From positions 2,294,001 to 2,358,000 of the forward strand of contig NZ_CP085211.1 of NCBI RefSeq assembly GCF_044797955.1: a stretch of 64,000 bases of DNA. Direction: 5' to 3'. This stretch comes from Idiomarina seosinensis_A (GTDB taxonomy: Bacteria > Pseudomonadota > Gammaproteobacteria > Enterobacterales > Alteromonadaceae). Positions 8,417-16,420 of this stretch are shown here, in pieces; position 1 is the first letter of the stretch; each line of letters opens with the position of its first letter. Made by a program: the position numbers and the translations under genes. The notes beneath the pieces were generated by a model that made no database searches, was not told the DNA's origin, and was given only the letters and a program-made list of their open reading frames with translations.

Positions 8417-9421
8417 TTAACGCTGCTTTTGCCAGTGTTCGGCAATTTGCTTGGCAAAGTAACTCAGAATGCCGTCGGCACCGGCGCGCTTAAACGCCAA
8501 CAGGCTTTCTTCAATAACATCTTCGGCTAACCATCCATTACTGATTGCCGCCTGTATCATGGCGTATTCACCACTGACTTGATAGGCGAAGGTTGGTACC
8601 GAAAAACGGTTTTTTACTTCGCGAACTACGTCCAGATAAGGCATACCGGGTTTTACCATCACCATATCCGCACCTTCCCGGATATCTAAGGCGACCTCCC
8701 GAAGCGCTTCACTGGCGTTAGCCGGATCCATCTGGTAACTCTTTTTATCGGCACCCTGCAAATTGGCTGACGAGCCAACGGCATCACGAAAGGGGCCATA
8801 AAAAGCACTGGCGTACTTAGCTGAATAAGCCATGATGCCGGTGTTAGTATGACCTGCCTGCTCCAGCGCCTGACGGATTGCGCCAATACGTCCGTCCATC
8901 ATATCCGAAGGGGCAACGACGTCGGCTCCGGCCCGTGCATGGGAGAGCGCCTGCTTAACCAGTACCTCAGTGGTAACATCGTTAACAACATAACCGCGGT
9001 CATCAATAATGCCGTCCTGGCCATGGGTAGTAAAAGGGTCTAAAGCCACATCGGTCATCACCCCAAGCTCGGGAAAGTGACTTTTAATGGCTTTCACTGC
9101 GCGTTGTGCCAGGCCCTCATCATCGTATGCCGCCTCTGCGGTCAGTGACTTGGCCGCCATTGGTGTAACCGGAAATAATGCCAGCATCGGAATGCCAAGT
9201 TTGACCAGCTGCTCGCATTCTTTAAGTAGAAGGTCGATGCTGTAACGCTCGATTCCCGGCATTGAGGCGACGCTCTGTCGCTCATTTTCCCCTTCAATAA
9301 CAAACATAGGATAGATGAGATCGTCCACGCTCAGTCGATTTTCTGCGACTAACCGGCGGCGAAAACCAGCTGCACGATTACGGCGCATGCGACAATGAGG
9401 AAATTGATCCAATTCAGACAT
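8417..9421 (-). CDS. hemB: Delta-aminolevulinic acid dehydratase (porphobilinogen synthase)
   Basis: This 334-residue enzyme condenses two 5-aminolevulinate molecules to porphobilinogen in heme synthesis. Both catalytic lysines are visible, in MAYSAKYASAFYGPF near residue 198 and MVKPGMPYLD near 250. The metal loop reads DVALDPFTTHGQDG, with Asp residues where zinc-type enzymes have Cys, so this should be the magnesium-responsive type. It ends 7 bp from convergent gppA. Upstream on the same strand, 31 bp away, is a diguanylate cyclase gene; AGGAG lies before the start. Confidence 0.96.
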   Translation of the reverse strand: MSELDQFPHCRMRRNRAAGFRRRLVAENRLSVDDLIYPMFVIEGENERQSVASMPGIERYSIDLLLKECEQLVKLGIPMLALFPVTPMAAKSLTAEAAYDDEGLAQRAVKAIKSHFPELGVMTDVALDPFTTHGQDGIIDDRGYVVNDVTTEVLVKQALSHARAGADVVAPSDMMDGRIGAIRQALEQAGHTNTGIMAYSAKYASAFYGPFRDAVGSSANLQGADKKSYQMDPANASEALREVALDIREGADMVMVKPGMPYLDVVREVKNRFSVPTFAYQVSGEYAMIQAAISNGWLAEDVIEESLLAFKRAGADGILSYFAKQIAEHWQKQR

Positions 9422-9452
9422 TCATTAACTCCTGTAACTACTTGCAGAGATA

Positions 9453-11228
9453 TTAGGTTTCGCTGGCGACAACCTGATCGCGGCCGTCACGCTTGGCTCG
9501 GTAAAGGGCTTCGTCGGCGGCCTTAAATAACGTTTCTGTGGATTGTCCAGTTTGTTCATCCAGTACCGCAATACCCACACTGATGGTAATCTTCTGCGGC
9601 CCTGTATCAGTGTTAAAAGTACTGGCCCGAACATCATTGACTAGTTTTTCGGCAAATGCTTTAGCCTGACGCGCTGAGCAGTCCGGCAGAATCACGGCAA
9701 ACTCTTCGCCGCCGTAACGGCAGACAACATCGGCGGGACGCCGGGATCGGCTTTTTAAACGTGTTGCTAACCCCTGCAGGATTTGATCACCAACAAAATG
9801 ACCGTGAGTATCATTAACCTTTTTAAAATGGTCAATATCAATCATTACCAGTGACAGCTGTCCCTGATTACGCAGTGCGCGGCGGTATTCTTTTTCTAAC
9901 TGACGGGTAAAGTAACGTCGATTGTAAAGCTTAGTCAGAGCATCTTCATAGTTGCGGCGCTCCAGCTCAGCATTGACATCCTGCAATTCCCGCAACGCGA
10001 TCTGCAGTTCAAAGGTACGCTCGTCAACTTTATCTTCGAGCTTTTCGTTATGCAGCCGCTGCACATCGAGTTTTTGTCGGCGTTGTTCGTTATAGCGCAC
10101 AGCCAATACCCAGGAAAGCAGTAAAATCTCAATACCTGAGCCAATCATAATGGCGTGACGCTGGATGAACATGCTATCAATAATCCCCAGGTAGCCCAAT
10201 GAATTTGCCATCACTGAAATCAGTAGCGCGCCCCATGCAATAGTGAAAATCCGGGCGTACAGGAAGCCTTTGCGCCACAAATAAATACCTATGATCAGAA
10301 GATATAGACAACCCGGAGCAGCAAGGGATAACAATAGGTGAATACTAACTTGGTAAGGCCCTACTAAGGCGACTAATAAGGTCAGCGCCGATAAGCCTGC
10401 CATAATAAAAAGACCCCGGGCAAGCGTCGTCCGGTACTCTTTCAAATTGAGCAACTGGTAAGCAAATAAGGCCGCGGTTAAAAAGGTCAGACTACCAAAT
10501 ATCGGGATGCCCTTTTCCTGCAAAAATAAATTGTCCGGCCAAAGATAGCGAAAGCCCAGGCCATCCAGAGATAACATAAGCCCGGCGAAAAAAACGGTGT
10601 ATAGAGAATAGAGGCCGAACTCCGGCTCTCGTGAAGCAAAAAAGGAAAATAAATTATAAACCGCCATACACAGCAAAACGCCAAAATAAATACCTTCTGC
10701 CAGACGCTTTTGCATTTGCCGATCAAAAAATTCAGTTTCGCTATAAAGCCGAACCGGCAGACGCATCGAGCTGTCGGTGTTGGCACGAATAAACAGCTGA
10801 CCTGCCTGCCCCGAAGGTAAGGGCACTGCAAATGCAGAACTTAAGATTGGACGTTGGTAAAAGGGCTGATGGTCACCCAACTGATAACTCGTCAACTTAC
10901 CGTCGTGCAGCCAGTAAATCGACAGTTCATCCAGTAACGGATAACCGACATACAGAATACGGTCATAAGCCCTGGCGTTTACTGTTGTCCGAAGCCAGTA
11001 CTCTTTGTCGGTGTAGCCAAAGGAGGCACGCTGCGTCGGCAACGAAGACCAGGCTTGTTCTGGCTGGTTTCGAACACCGGCCAGGGAAAGTGGCTGCTCG
11101 ACACTTAAATAATCCAGCTGAAGTGTGTCATTTGGCCCATTTACTGCGCTTGTCCCGTTCCCATTAACCCACAATGCCAGAGTTAGCAGCCCAAGCAGCA
11201 CTAACAGCGAGGAGATCCCCCGGTTCAT
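9453..11228 (-). CDS. Membrane diguanylate cyclase with 7TMR-DISM sensor
   Basis: The ATG at 11228 overlaps the tatD stop as ATGA; a TTG six codons upstream is the alternative. About 591 residues: an N-terminal signal or anchor, a periplasmic DISMED2-like beta domain to about residue 170, seven hydrophobic helices (about 190-395), a coiled coil (EKLEDKVDERTFELQIALRE), and a C-terminal GGDEF domain. The active loop is CRYGGEEFAV and the product-inhibition I-site RPAD lies five residues before it. It should make cyclic di-GMP in response to an external ligand, possibly a carbohydrate. No EAL domain is present. Confidence 0.92.
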   Translation of the reverse strand: MNRGISSLLVLLGLLTLALWVNGNGTSAVNGPNDTLQLDYLSVEQPLSLAGVRNQPEQAWSSLPTQRASFGYTDKEYWLRTTVNARAYDRILYVGYPLLDELSIYWLHDGKLTSYQLGDHQPFYQRPILSSAFAVPLPSGQAGQLFIRANTDSSMRLPVRLYSETEFFDRQMQKRLAEGIYFGVLLCMAVYNLFSFFASREPEFGLYSLYTVFFAGLMLSLDGLGFRYLWPDNLFLQEKGIPIFGSLTFLTAALFAYQLLNLKEYRTTLARGLFIMAGLSALTLLVALVGPYQVSIHLLLSLAAPGCLYLLIIGIYLWRKGFLYARIFTIAWGALLISVMANSLGYLGIIDSMFIQRHAIMIGSGIEILLLSWVLAVRYNEQRRQKLDVQRLHNEKLEDKVDERTFELQIALRELQDVNAELERRNYEDALTKLYNRRYFTRQLEKEYRRALRNQGQLSLVMIDIDHFKKVNDTHGHFVGDQILQGLATRLKSRSRRPADVVCRYGGEEFAVILPDCSARQAKAFAEKLVNDVRASTFNTDTGPQKITISVGIAVLDEQTGQSTETLFKAADEALYRAKRDGRDQVVASET

Positions 11229-12016
11229 GGTTGGCTCTGCCGGCAACCAAAAAGCTGCTCAGTATTGGTGCGCGTTATCGCGGCGACTTCAGCTAAATCC
11301 AGCGCCCACTGTGCCGCCAGCGCGTCGCCGATTACAGGAAGTAACGCCGGCTCATTAAATTTTGGTCGCGGCTTAATATGCCGGGGCAGCAGAAAGGGAG
11401 CGTCGGTTTCAATTAAAAGGCGCTCCCGTGGTAAACCGGGGAGGGCCTGCAGCAACTGATGGTTACGTCGTTCGTCGGTCACCCAGCCGGTTATTCCGAA
11501 CCAGTGACCCCGCTCTAAATAGGCTTCAGCCTGTGCCGGTCCGCCGGTAAAACAATGAGATAAACAGGGCGTATGGTCAGCACAGTATTTTTCTAATAAA
11601 TTCAGCTGCTGTTGCTGTGCATCGCGTTCATGCAGGTATAAGGGCAGGTCCAGGCGGTTTGCTAAGCTGATTTGTTCGGCAAAAACTGTCTGCTGATTGT
11701 CAGGCGAAGAGAAGTTTCGATTAAAATCAAGGCCGCACTCGCCAATAGCAACCACCGCTGGGTGGCGCGCCAAATCGGCTAATACATCAACGAAATTTGC
11801 GCTTGCCTGATCGGCGTCATGAGGATGAATACCAACAGTCGCAAACAACCGTCCGGGATAGCGTTCACATAACCGCAAAGCCCGGCGGGACTCTTCTTCA
11901 TTGGTGGCGATAACCAGCATTTGTTCGACCTGGTTGCTTTTTGCACGAGCCATTACGCCTTCTAAGTCGTTTAGAAGACGCTGATTGGTCAAGTTAACTC
12001 CGGCGTCAAACCACAT
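11225..12016 (-). CDS. tatD: TatD-family metal-dependent deoxyribonuclease
   Basis: This 263-residue TIM-barrel hydrolase begins WFDAGVNLTN, the TatD-type variant of the first metal motif. It continues with VGIHPHDAD, AIGECGLDFNRNFS, LPLYLHERDA, LSHCFTGGPAQ and LLIETDAPFL, which supply the metal ligands. TatD proteins have 3'-5' DNase activity and are not needed for Tat export despite the name. It follows tatC by 8 bp and couples by ATGA overlap to the downstream cyclase. The DGVNL-like start distinguishes it from the paralogue YcfH. Confidence 0.93.
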   Translation of the reverse strand: MWFDAGVNLTNQRLLNDLEGVMARAKSNQVEQMLVIATNEEESRRALRLCERYPGRLFATVGIHPHDADQASANFVDVLADLARHPAVVAIGECGLDFNRNFSSPDNQQTVFAEQISLANRLDLPLYLHERDAQQQQLNLLEKYCADHTPCLSHCFTGGPAQAEAYLERGHWFGITGWVTDERRNHQLLQALPGLPRERLLIETDAPFLLPRHIKPRPKFNEPALLPVIGDALAAQWALDLAEVAAITRTNTEQLFGCRQSQP

Positions 12017-12024
12017 AATCGCTG

Positions 12025-12762
12025 TTATCTTTGTTCTTTATCCGACTCACTTTGTGCAGGCTTATACCAGCGACCAATCATTAACCCTAGCTCAAATAAT
12101 AGCCACATGGGTATCGCCAATAACGTTTGAGAAATGATATCCGGAGGGGTAAGTATCATACCGACAGTGAACGCACCGACAATAATGTAGGGTCGCTTTT
12201 TCGCTAAACTTTCGGCTGTACTAACACCGCTCCATATGAGTAATACAATAGCGACTGGTGTTTCAAAGGCAATACCAAAAGCAATAAATATTGCCAGAAC
12301 AAAATCAAGGTAGCGGGTGATATCCGTTGCAATGGCGATATCGGCAGGCGCCACACTGGTAAAAAATCCCATTGCCAGCGGCAATACAACAAAATACGCA
12401 AAGGCAATGCCACCATAAAATAGCAAGGTGCTGCTGGCTAACAGCGGAACGACCAGTCGCTTTTCAGACCGATACAGGCCCGGCGCAATAAAAGCCCACA
12501 ACTGCCAGAGTAAAAAGGGTATGGCTAACGCCAGAGCGATAACAAAGGTTAACTTAAACGGCGTAAAAAATGGCGCAGCGACGTCGGTGGCAATCATTTG
12601 AGTGCCCACCGGCAAGTTACGAATTAAGGGTTCGGCTAACAATCGGTATAAATCGTTGGCAAAGTACGCCAGCCCGGCAAAGACTATTACCACAGCCAGG
12701 ATAGCACGCAATAACCGCGTTCGAAGCTCCAGTAAATGGTTAAGTAAGGGGGAATCACTCAT
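12025..12762 (-). CDS. tatC: Sec-independent (twin-arginine) translocase subunit TatC
   Basis: The start at 12762 gives MSDSPLLNHLLELRTRLLRA, the classic TatC N-terminus, and overlaps tatB by 8 bp; the longer frame starting at 12852 is not credible. About 245 residues with six transmembrane helices, including FTPFKLTFVIAL and the ITRYLDFVLAIFIAFGIAFE region. TatC binds the twin-arginine signal peptide together with TatB at the inner membrane. All of tatABC is present in order. Confidence 0.96.
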   Translation of the reverse strand: MSDSPLLNHLLELRTRLLRAILAVVIVFAGLAYFANDLYRLLAEPLIRNLPVGTQMIATDVAAPFFTPFKLTFVIALALAIPFLLWQLWAFIAPGLYRSEKRLVVPLLASSTLLFYGGIAFAYFVVLPLAMGFFTSVAPADIAIATDITRYLDFVLAIFIAFGIAFETPVAIVLLIWSGVSTAESLAKKRPYIIVGAFTVGMILTPPDIISQTLLAIPMWLLFELGLMIGRWYKPAQSESDKEQR

Positions 12763-13096
12763 TGCTTTCTGTGTCGCCCTTATCGTCATCTTTTGCGGTT
12801 TTTTTCTGATAAGGTCGCTGAACATCGGCGGCAGCGCTCTGTAATTCCACAATCGAGCGCTGCAGATCGGGACTCAGCTCGCTAAAATCCTGAGCTTCGG
12901 CTTTTTTAAGGTGCTCATGTAACTCTTTAATTCGCAGCTCATGATCCAGCTCATTTTGCATGCGCTGGCTGTAACTGCGAATGCCGCCTACCGTCCTTTG
13001 TAAGCTTCGTATTGCTGAGGGTAAACGCTCAGGACCAAGCACTAAAAGTCCCACTACCGCAATTAACAGCAGCTCCCAAAAGCCGATATCAAACAT
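12755..13096 (-). CDS. tatB: Twin-arginine translocase subunit TatB
   Basis: 113 residues with one N-terminal transmembrane helix (MFDIGFWELLLIAVVGLLVL) followed by the GPERLPSAIR hinge, an amphipathic helix and a charged tail. It partners TatC in the substrate receptor complex. It starts 4 bp after tatA and overlaps tatC, which points to translational coupling. It is shorter than E. coli TatB (171 residues), the loss being in the variable C-terminal tail. Confidence 0.95.
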   Translation of the reverse strand: MFDIGFWELLLIAVVGLLVLGPERLPSAIRSLQRTVGGIRSYSQRMQNELDHELRIKELHEHLKKAEAQDFSELSPDLQRSIVELQSAAADVQRPYQKKTAKDDDKGDTESNE

Positions 13097-13100
13097 TCAG

Positions 13101-13325
13101 TCACTTCCGCTTATCGGATTCAGTATCTGAGCTATCTTGATCTTCTGGCAGCTTATCTTTGTGCTGTTCAGAGCTGTTTGACTGATCGTTTTCATCGTGC
13201 ATGGACTTTTTAAAGCCTTTTACTGCACTACCAACGTCGCTACCAATATTGCGCAGACGCTTTGTGCCAAATAACAACACAACAATGGCCAGCAAAATAA
13301 GAAGTTGCCAAGGACTAATGCCCAT
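13101..13325 (-). CDS. tatA: Twin-arginine translocase subunit TatA
   Basis: 74 residues: a transmembrane helix (SPWQLLILLAIVVLLFG) with TKRLRNIGSDVGSAVKGFKK forming the amphipathic helix, including the essential FKK, then an acidic tail. TatA oligomers form the export pore or membrane-thinning patch. It lies 15 bp downstream of ubiB and 4 bp upstream of tatB. Confidence 0.96.
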   Translation of the reverse strand: MGISPWQLLILLAIVVLLFGTKRLRNIGSDVGSAVKGFKKSMHDENDQSNSSEQHKDKLPEDQDSSDTESDKRK

Positions 13326-13340
13326 AATTCACCTATAACG

Positions 13341-14993
13341 TTAACGTTTTTCTATGCGTGGCCTTGTCCGCCAAGCTTGCAATGCCAGTATAACAGTAAT
13401 AACCGCGGAAGTGATCGGCCAACTCGGGTTGCTGCTTTCGGTCAGCAGCCAGGTTGTACTGACCACCCCACTGGCGGTAATAATAGTCCAGAATGAATTA
13501 ACAGAAGACTGGCGCTGATAATTCAGCTGCTGCTGGTGTTGTTGATCAAGCTGCTGCTGAACATGCTGACGGGAGTTTAAGTTCTCGTACAGTAAGTTCG
13601 GCAGTTCCGGCAGTTTTTCTGCCCAGTACGGTGCATTTTCTTTTAGCGACCGCACTACTGCCCGCCATCCCAGCTGTTCATTCATCCATCGCTCCAGAAA
13701 CGGTTTCGCCGTTTTCCAGAGGTCCAGTTCCGGATACAGTTGCCGGCCCAGGCCTTCAATATACAGTAAGGTTTTTTGTAACAAGACCAGCTGTGGCTGC
13801 ACTTCCATTTCAAACCGACGAGCGGTATTAAACAGGTTGACCAAAACATAGCCAAAGGATATATCCGCCAGCGGCTTTTCAAAAATAGGCTCGCAGACGG
13901 TACGAATTGCCGACTCGAATTCTTCTATATTGGTATGCTTAGGAACCCATCCGGAATCGACATGCAATTCGGCTACTTTACGATAGTCGCGATTGAAAAA
14001 TGCAAGGAAGTTTTCTGCCAGGTATCGCTTATCCTCACTGTTTAAGGTACCGACGATGCCAAAGTCAATACCAATATAGCGGGGATGCCGGGGGTCGTCT
14101 TTAGCAACAAAGATGTTGCCCGGGTGCATATCGGCGTGAAAAAAACTGTCGCGAAACACCTGTGTAAAAAACACTTCAACACCACGCTCAGCCAGCTTTT
14201 TCATATCCACGCCACGAGCTTTTAATGTCTCTACATCGTTAACAGGAATGCCGTCAATACGCTCCATCACCATCACGTTATGACGACTGTAATCGCTGTA
14301 GATTGTCGGCACATAAAGCAAGTCAGAGTTTTCGAAGTTTCTCTTTAGCTGTATCCCGTTGGCAGCTTCGCGCTGCAGGTCCAGCTCATCCAGTAAGGTT
14401 TTCCGGTATTCCTTTACCACCTCTTTTGGCTTCAGCCGACGCCCGTCAGGCAAGCGCCGTGCGATAACGGATGCCAATGTTTCCATCAGCTCCAGATCGG
14501 CATGAATAGTTCGTCGGATATCCGGCCGGATGACCTTAATAATGATATCTTTCAGCTCACCACTTGCTACTTTCAGTTTCGCAGTATGCACCTGGGCAAT
14601 TGAGGCAGATGCCAGCGGCTGAGTGTCAAAATCAGTAAACAACTGACTGATATCAGTCAGTTCCAGTGATTTTTCGATAATTTTTTTCGCTTCGTTACCA
14701 TCAAAAGGAGCCACACGATCCTGCAAAAACGCCAGCTCGAGAGCAATATCCGGTGGCAGTAAATCACGACGGGTAGACAGCATTTGGCCAAACTTGACCC
14801 AGACTGGCCCCAGTTGCTCCAAAGCCAGCCTCAACCGCGCCCCGGCACTTTTATCGCTGTGTCTGTTGGGCAACCAAAAAAGTCCATGACGCCCCAGCCG
14901 TACTGACCAGGGAAGCCACTGAGGAGGAATCAAGTCATCCAGGCCATAACTTAATAAGGTCTTAGTGATGGCATATAGGCGGCGACTACGCAT
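13341..14993 (-). CDS. ubiB: Ubiquinone biosynthesis atypical kinase/ATPase UbiB
   Basis: This 550-residue ABC1/ADCK-family protein has the family-specific KxGQ motif in VKFGQMLSTRRDLLP, an Ala-rich nucleotide loop (ASASIAQVHTA), the catalytic HADMHPGNIFV and the metal DFG-like IDFGIVG. Two C-terminal hydrophobic helices (about 500-540) anchor it in the inner membrane. It supports ubiquinone synthesis, probably by extracting or handling lipid intermediates. It overlaps ubiJ by 8 bp. Confidence 0.96.
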   Translation of the reverse strand: MRSRRLYAITKTLLSYGLDDLIPPQWLPWSVRLGRHGLFWLPNRHSDKSAGARLRLALEQLGPVWVKFGQMLSTRRDLLPPDIALELAFLQDRVAPFDGNEAKKIIEKSLELTDISQLFTDFDTQPLASASIAQVHTAKLKVASGELKDIIIKVIRPDIRRTIHADLELMETLASVIARRLPDGRRLKPKEVVKEYRKTLLDELDLQREAANGIQLKRNFENSDLLYVPTIYSDYSRHNVMVMERIDGIPVNDVETLKARGVDMKKLAERGVEVFFTQVFRDSFFHADMHPGNIFVAKDDPRHPRYIGIDFGIVGTLNSEDKRYLAENFLAFFNRDYRKVAELHVDSGWVPKHTNIEEFESAIRTVCEPIFEKPLADISFGYVLVNLFNTARRFEMEVQPQLVLLQKTLLYIEGLGRQLYPELDLWKTAKPFLERWMNEQLGWRAVVRSLKENAPYWAEKLPELPNLLYENLNSRQHVQQQLDQQHQQQLNYQRQSSVNSFWTIITASGVVSTTWLLTESSNPSWPITSAVITVILALQAWRTRPRIEKR

Positions 14994-15600
14994 TCATGCC
15001 TCCTTTTGCTAAACGCCTTTCCAGTTTTTCGAGGTCAGCCCGCAACTGCTGCAGCTGTTGTTTGTGTAGCTCGAACTCTGCCCGTGCCGGCAGTAATTTC
15101 TTTTCTTCGGTGATCACGCCAGTCAACCAACGCTGTCGTGAATCATGCGACGCTTTAAAATTCTCGCGACTTCGCCGCCACAGCTGACTTAACCAGTGTG
15201 CCGGCGCATCGCCAATTTTGCGCGCCAGCTCGGCCTCCCAGTCAATATCCAAATGACGCAGCAGATTAACCAAATTCTGGGCAAGCACAGGATCCCCTTC
15301 AATATCCAGCTGGTCGGCTTTGATCAGACGGGTTAGGTTAGCGGTATCTTTAAGCTCGGGTAACACACCCAATTCCGTCTTAATCCAGCAATCCGCACTT
15401 TCCTCATTCAGAGTACTTAGCTGCAAACCCTGCTGGGTTACGCTAACCGTGAGCTGGAAAGGCAATTCTTTTAAGTCAAAGCGCAATACTTTACCGTCCA
15501 GCTTAGCTAACCGTGAAGCGGATTCCGGATCTTTATGCAGTACCTCATTGACCATTTTTTCCAGCAGCATCCAGGGCAGTAAACCTACGCTTTTCATCAA
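14986..15600 (-). CDS. ubiJ: Ubiquinone biosynthesis accessory factor UbiJ (SCP2 domain)
   Basis: 204 residues. The N-terminal SCP2-like lipid-binding domain includes LDGKVLRFDLKELPFQLTVS, and the C-terminus is a coiled coil (EFELHKQQLQQLRADLEKLE). UbiJ forms, with UbiK, the soluble scaffold that holds hydrophobic ubiquinone intermediates for the hydroxylases and methylases. It overlaps ubiE by 4 bp (ATGA) and ubiB by 8 bp, the conserved ubiE-ubiJ-ubiB order. Confidence 0.93.
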   Translation of the reverse strand: MMKSVGLLPWMLLEKMVNEVLHKDPESASRLAKLDGKVLRFDLKELPFQLTVSVTQQGLQLSTLNEESADCWIKTELGVLPELKDTANLTRLIKADQLDIEGDPVLAQNLVNLLRHLDIDWEAELARKIGDAPAHWLSQLWRRSRENFKASHDSRQRWLTGVITEEKKLLPARAEFELHKQQLQQLRADLEKLERRLAKGGMNA

Positions 15601-16361
15601 AACTTATACCCCCTGTGCAAGGCAACAATGCCTCCGGTCAAGTTTTGGTAGTCAATATTGTCATAGCCGGCATCCGCCATCATTTGCTTCAAGGTTTCCT
15701 GATCCGGGTGCATACGTATTGACTCAGCCAGATACTGATAGCTGTCGGCGTCATTGGCCACTAGCTGGCCCATTTTTGGCAACACGTTAAACGAATAAAA
15801 GTCATAAGCCTGGTTAAGAACGGGGGCAATGGGCTTTGAGAATTCCAGAATTAAGAGTCTGCCACCCGGTTTTAAGACCCGCTGCATGGAGCCCAGAGCC
15901 TTGGCTTTATCTGTTACATTTCGCAGCCCAAAGGCAATGGTGATAACGTCAAAGGTATTGTCATCAAACGGCAGTTCTTCTGCATCAGCCTGAACATAAC
16001 GCACGTTTCCAATAACGCCCCGGTCACGCAGTTTGTCGCGACCAACCTTTAACATGGCGTCGTTAATATCGGCTAACACCACTTCACCTTCCGGGCCAAC
16101 CCGGCGTGAAAATTGCTCTGTCAAGTCGCCGGTTCCGCCGGCAATATCGAGCACCTTCATGCCTTTGCGAACACCACTGCAGTCTATGGTGTAGCGTTTC
16201 CAAAGGCGGTGAATACCAAAAGACATCAGGTCATTCATGACATCGTATTTGGCAGCGACAGAGCTGAATACGTTTGCCACCAGACCCTTTTTCTGTTCGC
16301 GCGCGACTTGTTGGTAGCCAAAGTCGATGGATTCTTTGTGATTTTCTTGTTTATCGCTCAT
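15597..16361 (-). CDS. ubiE: Ubiquinone/menaquinone C-methyltransferase UbiE
   Basis: The start at ATG 16361 is favoured by AGGA seven bases upstream; a GTG two codons earlier also exists. About 254 residues. The SAM-binding VLDIAGGTGDLT, KYDVMNDLMSFGIHRLWK and AFGLRNVTD are diagnostic for UbiE/COQ5. It methylates the quinone ring carbon in ubiquinone and, where present, menaquinone synthesis. It heads the ubi-tat gene run. Confidence 0.97.
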   Translation of the reverse strand: MSDKQENHKESIDFGYQQVAREQKKGLVANVFSSVAAKYDVMNDLMSFGIHRLWKRYTIDCSGVRKGMKVLDIAGGTGDLTEQFSRRVGPEGEVVLADINDAMLKVGRDKLRDRGVIGNVRYVQADAEELPFDDNTFDVITIAFGLRNVTDKAKALGSMQRVLKPGGRLLILEFSKPIAPVLNQAYDFYSFNVLPKMGQLVANDADSYQYLAESIRMHPDQETLKQMMADAGYDNIDYQNLTGGIVALHRGYKF

Positions 16362-16420
16362 TAACACATCCTGAACTGAATTTTTATAAGTGTACTTGAT
16401 GCATCAGGTGCTTGCAGCAC

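Noticed and set aside
12025..12852. Longer TatC with 30 extra N-terminal residues
   Set aside because: The extension lies inside tatB in another frame; the ATG at 12762 gives the standard TatC start.
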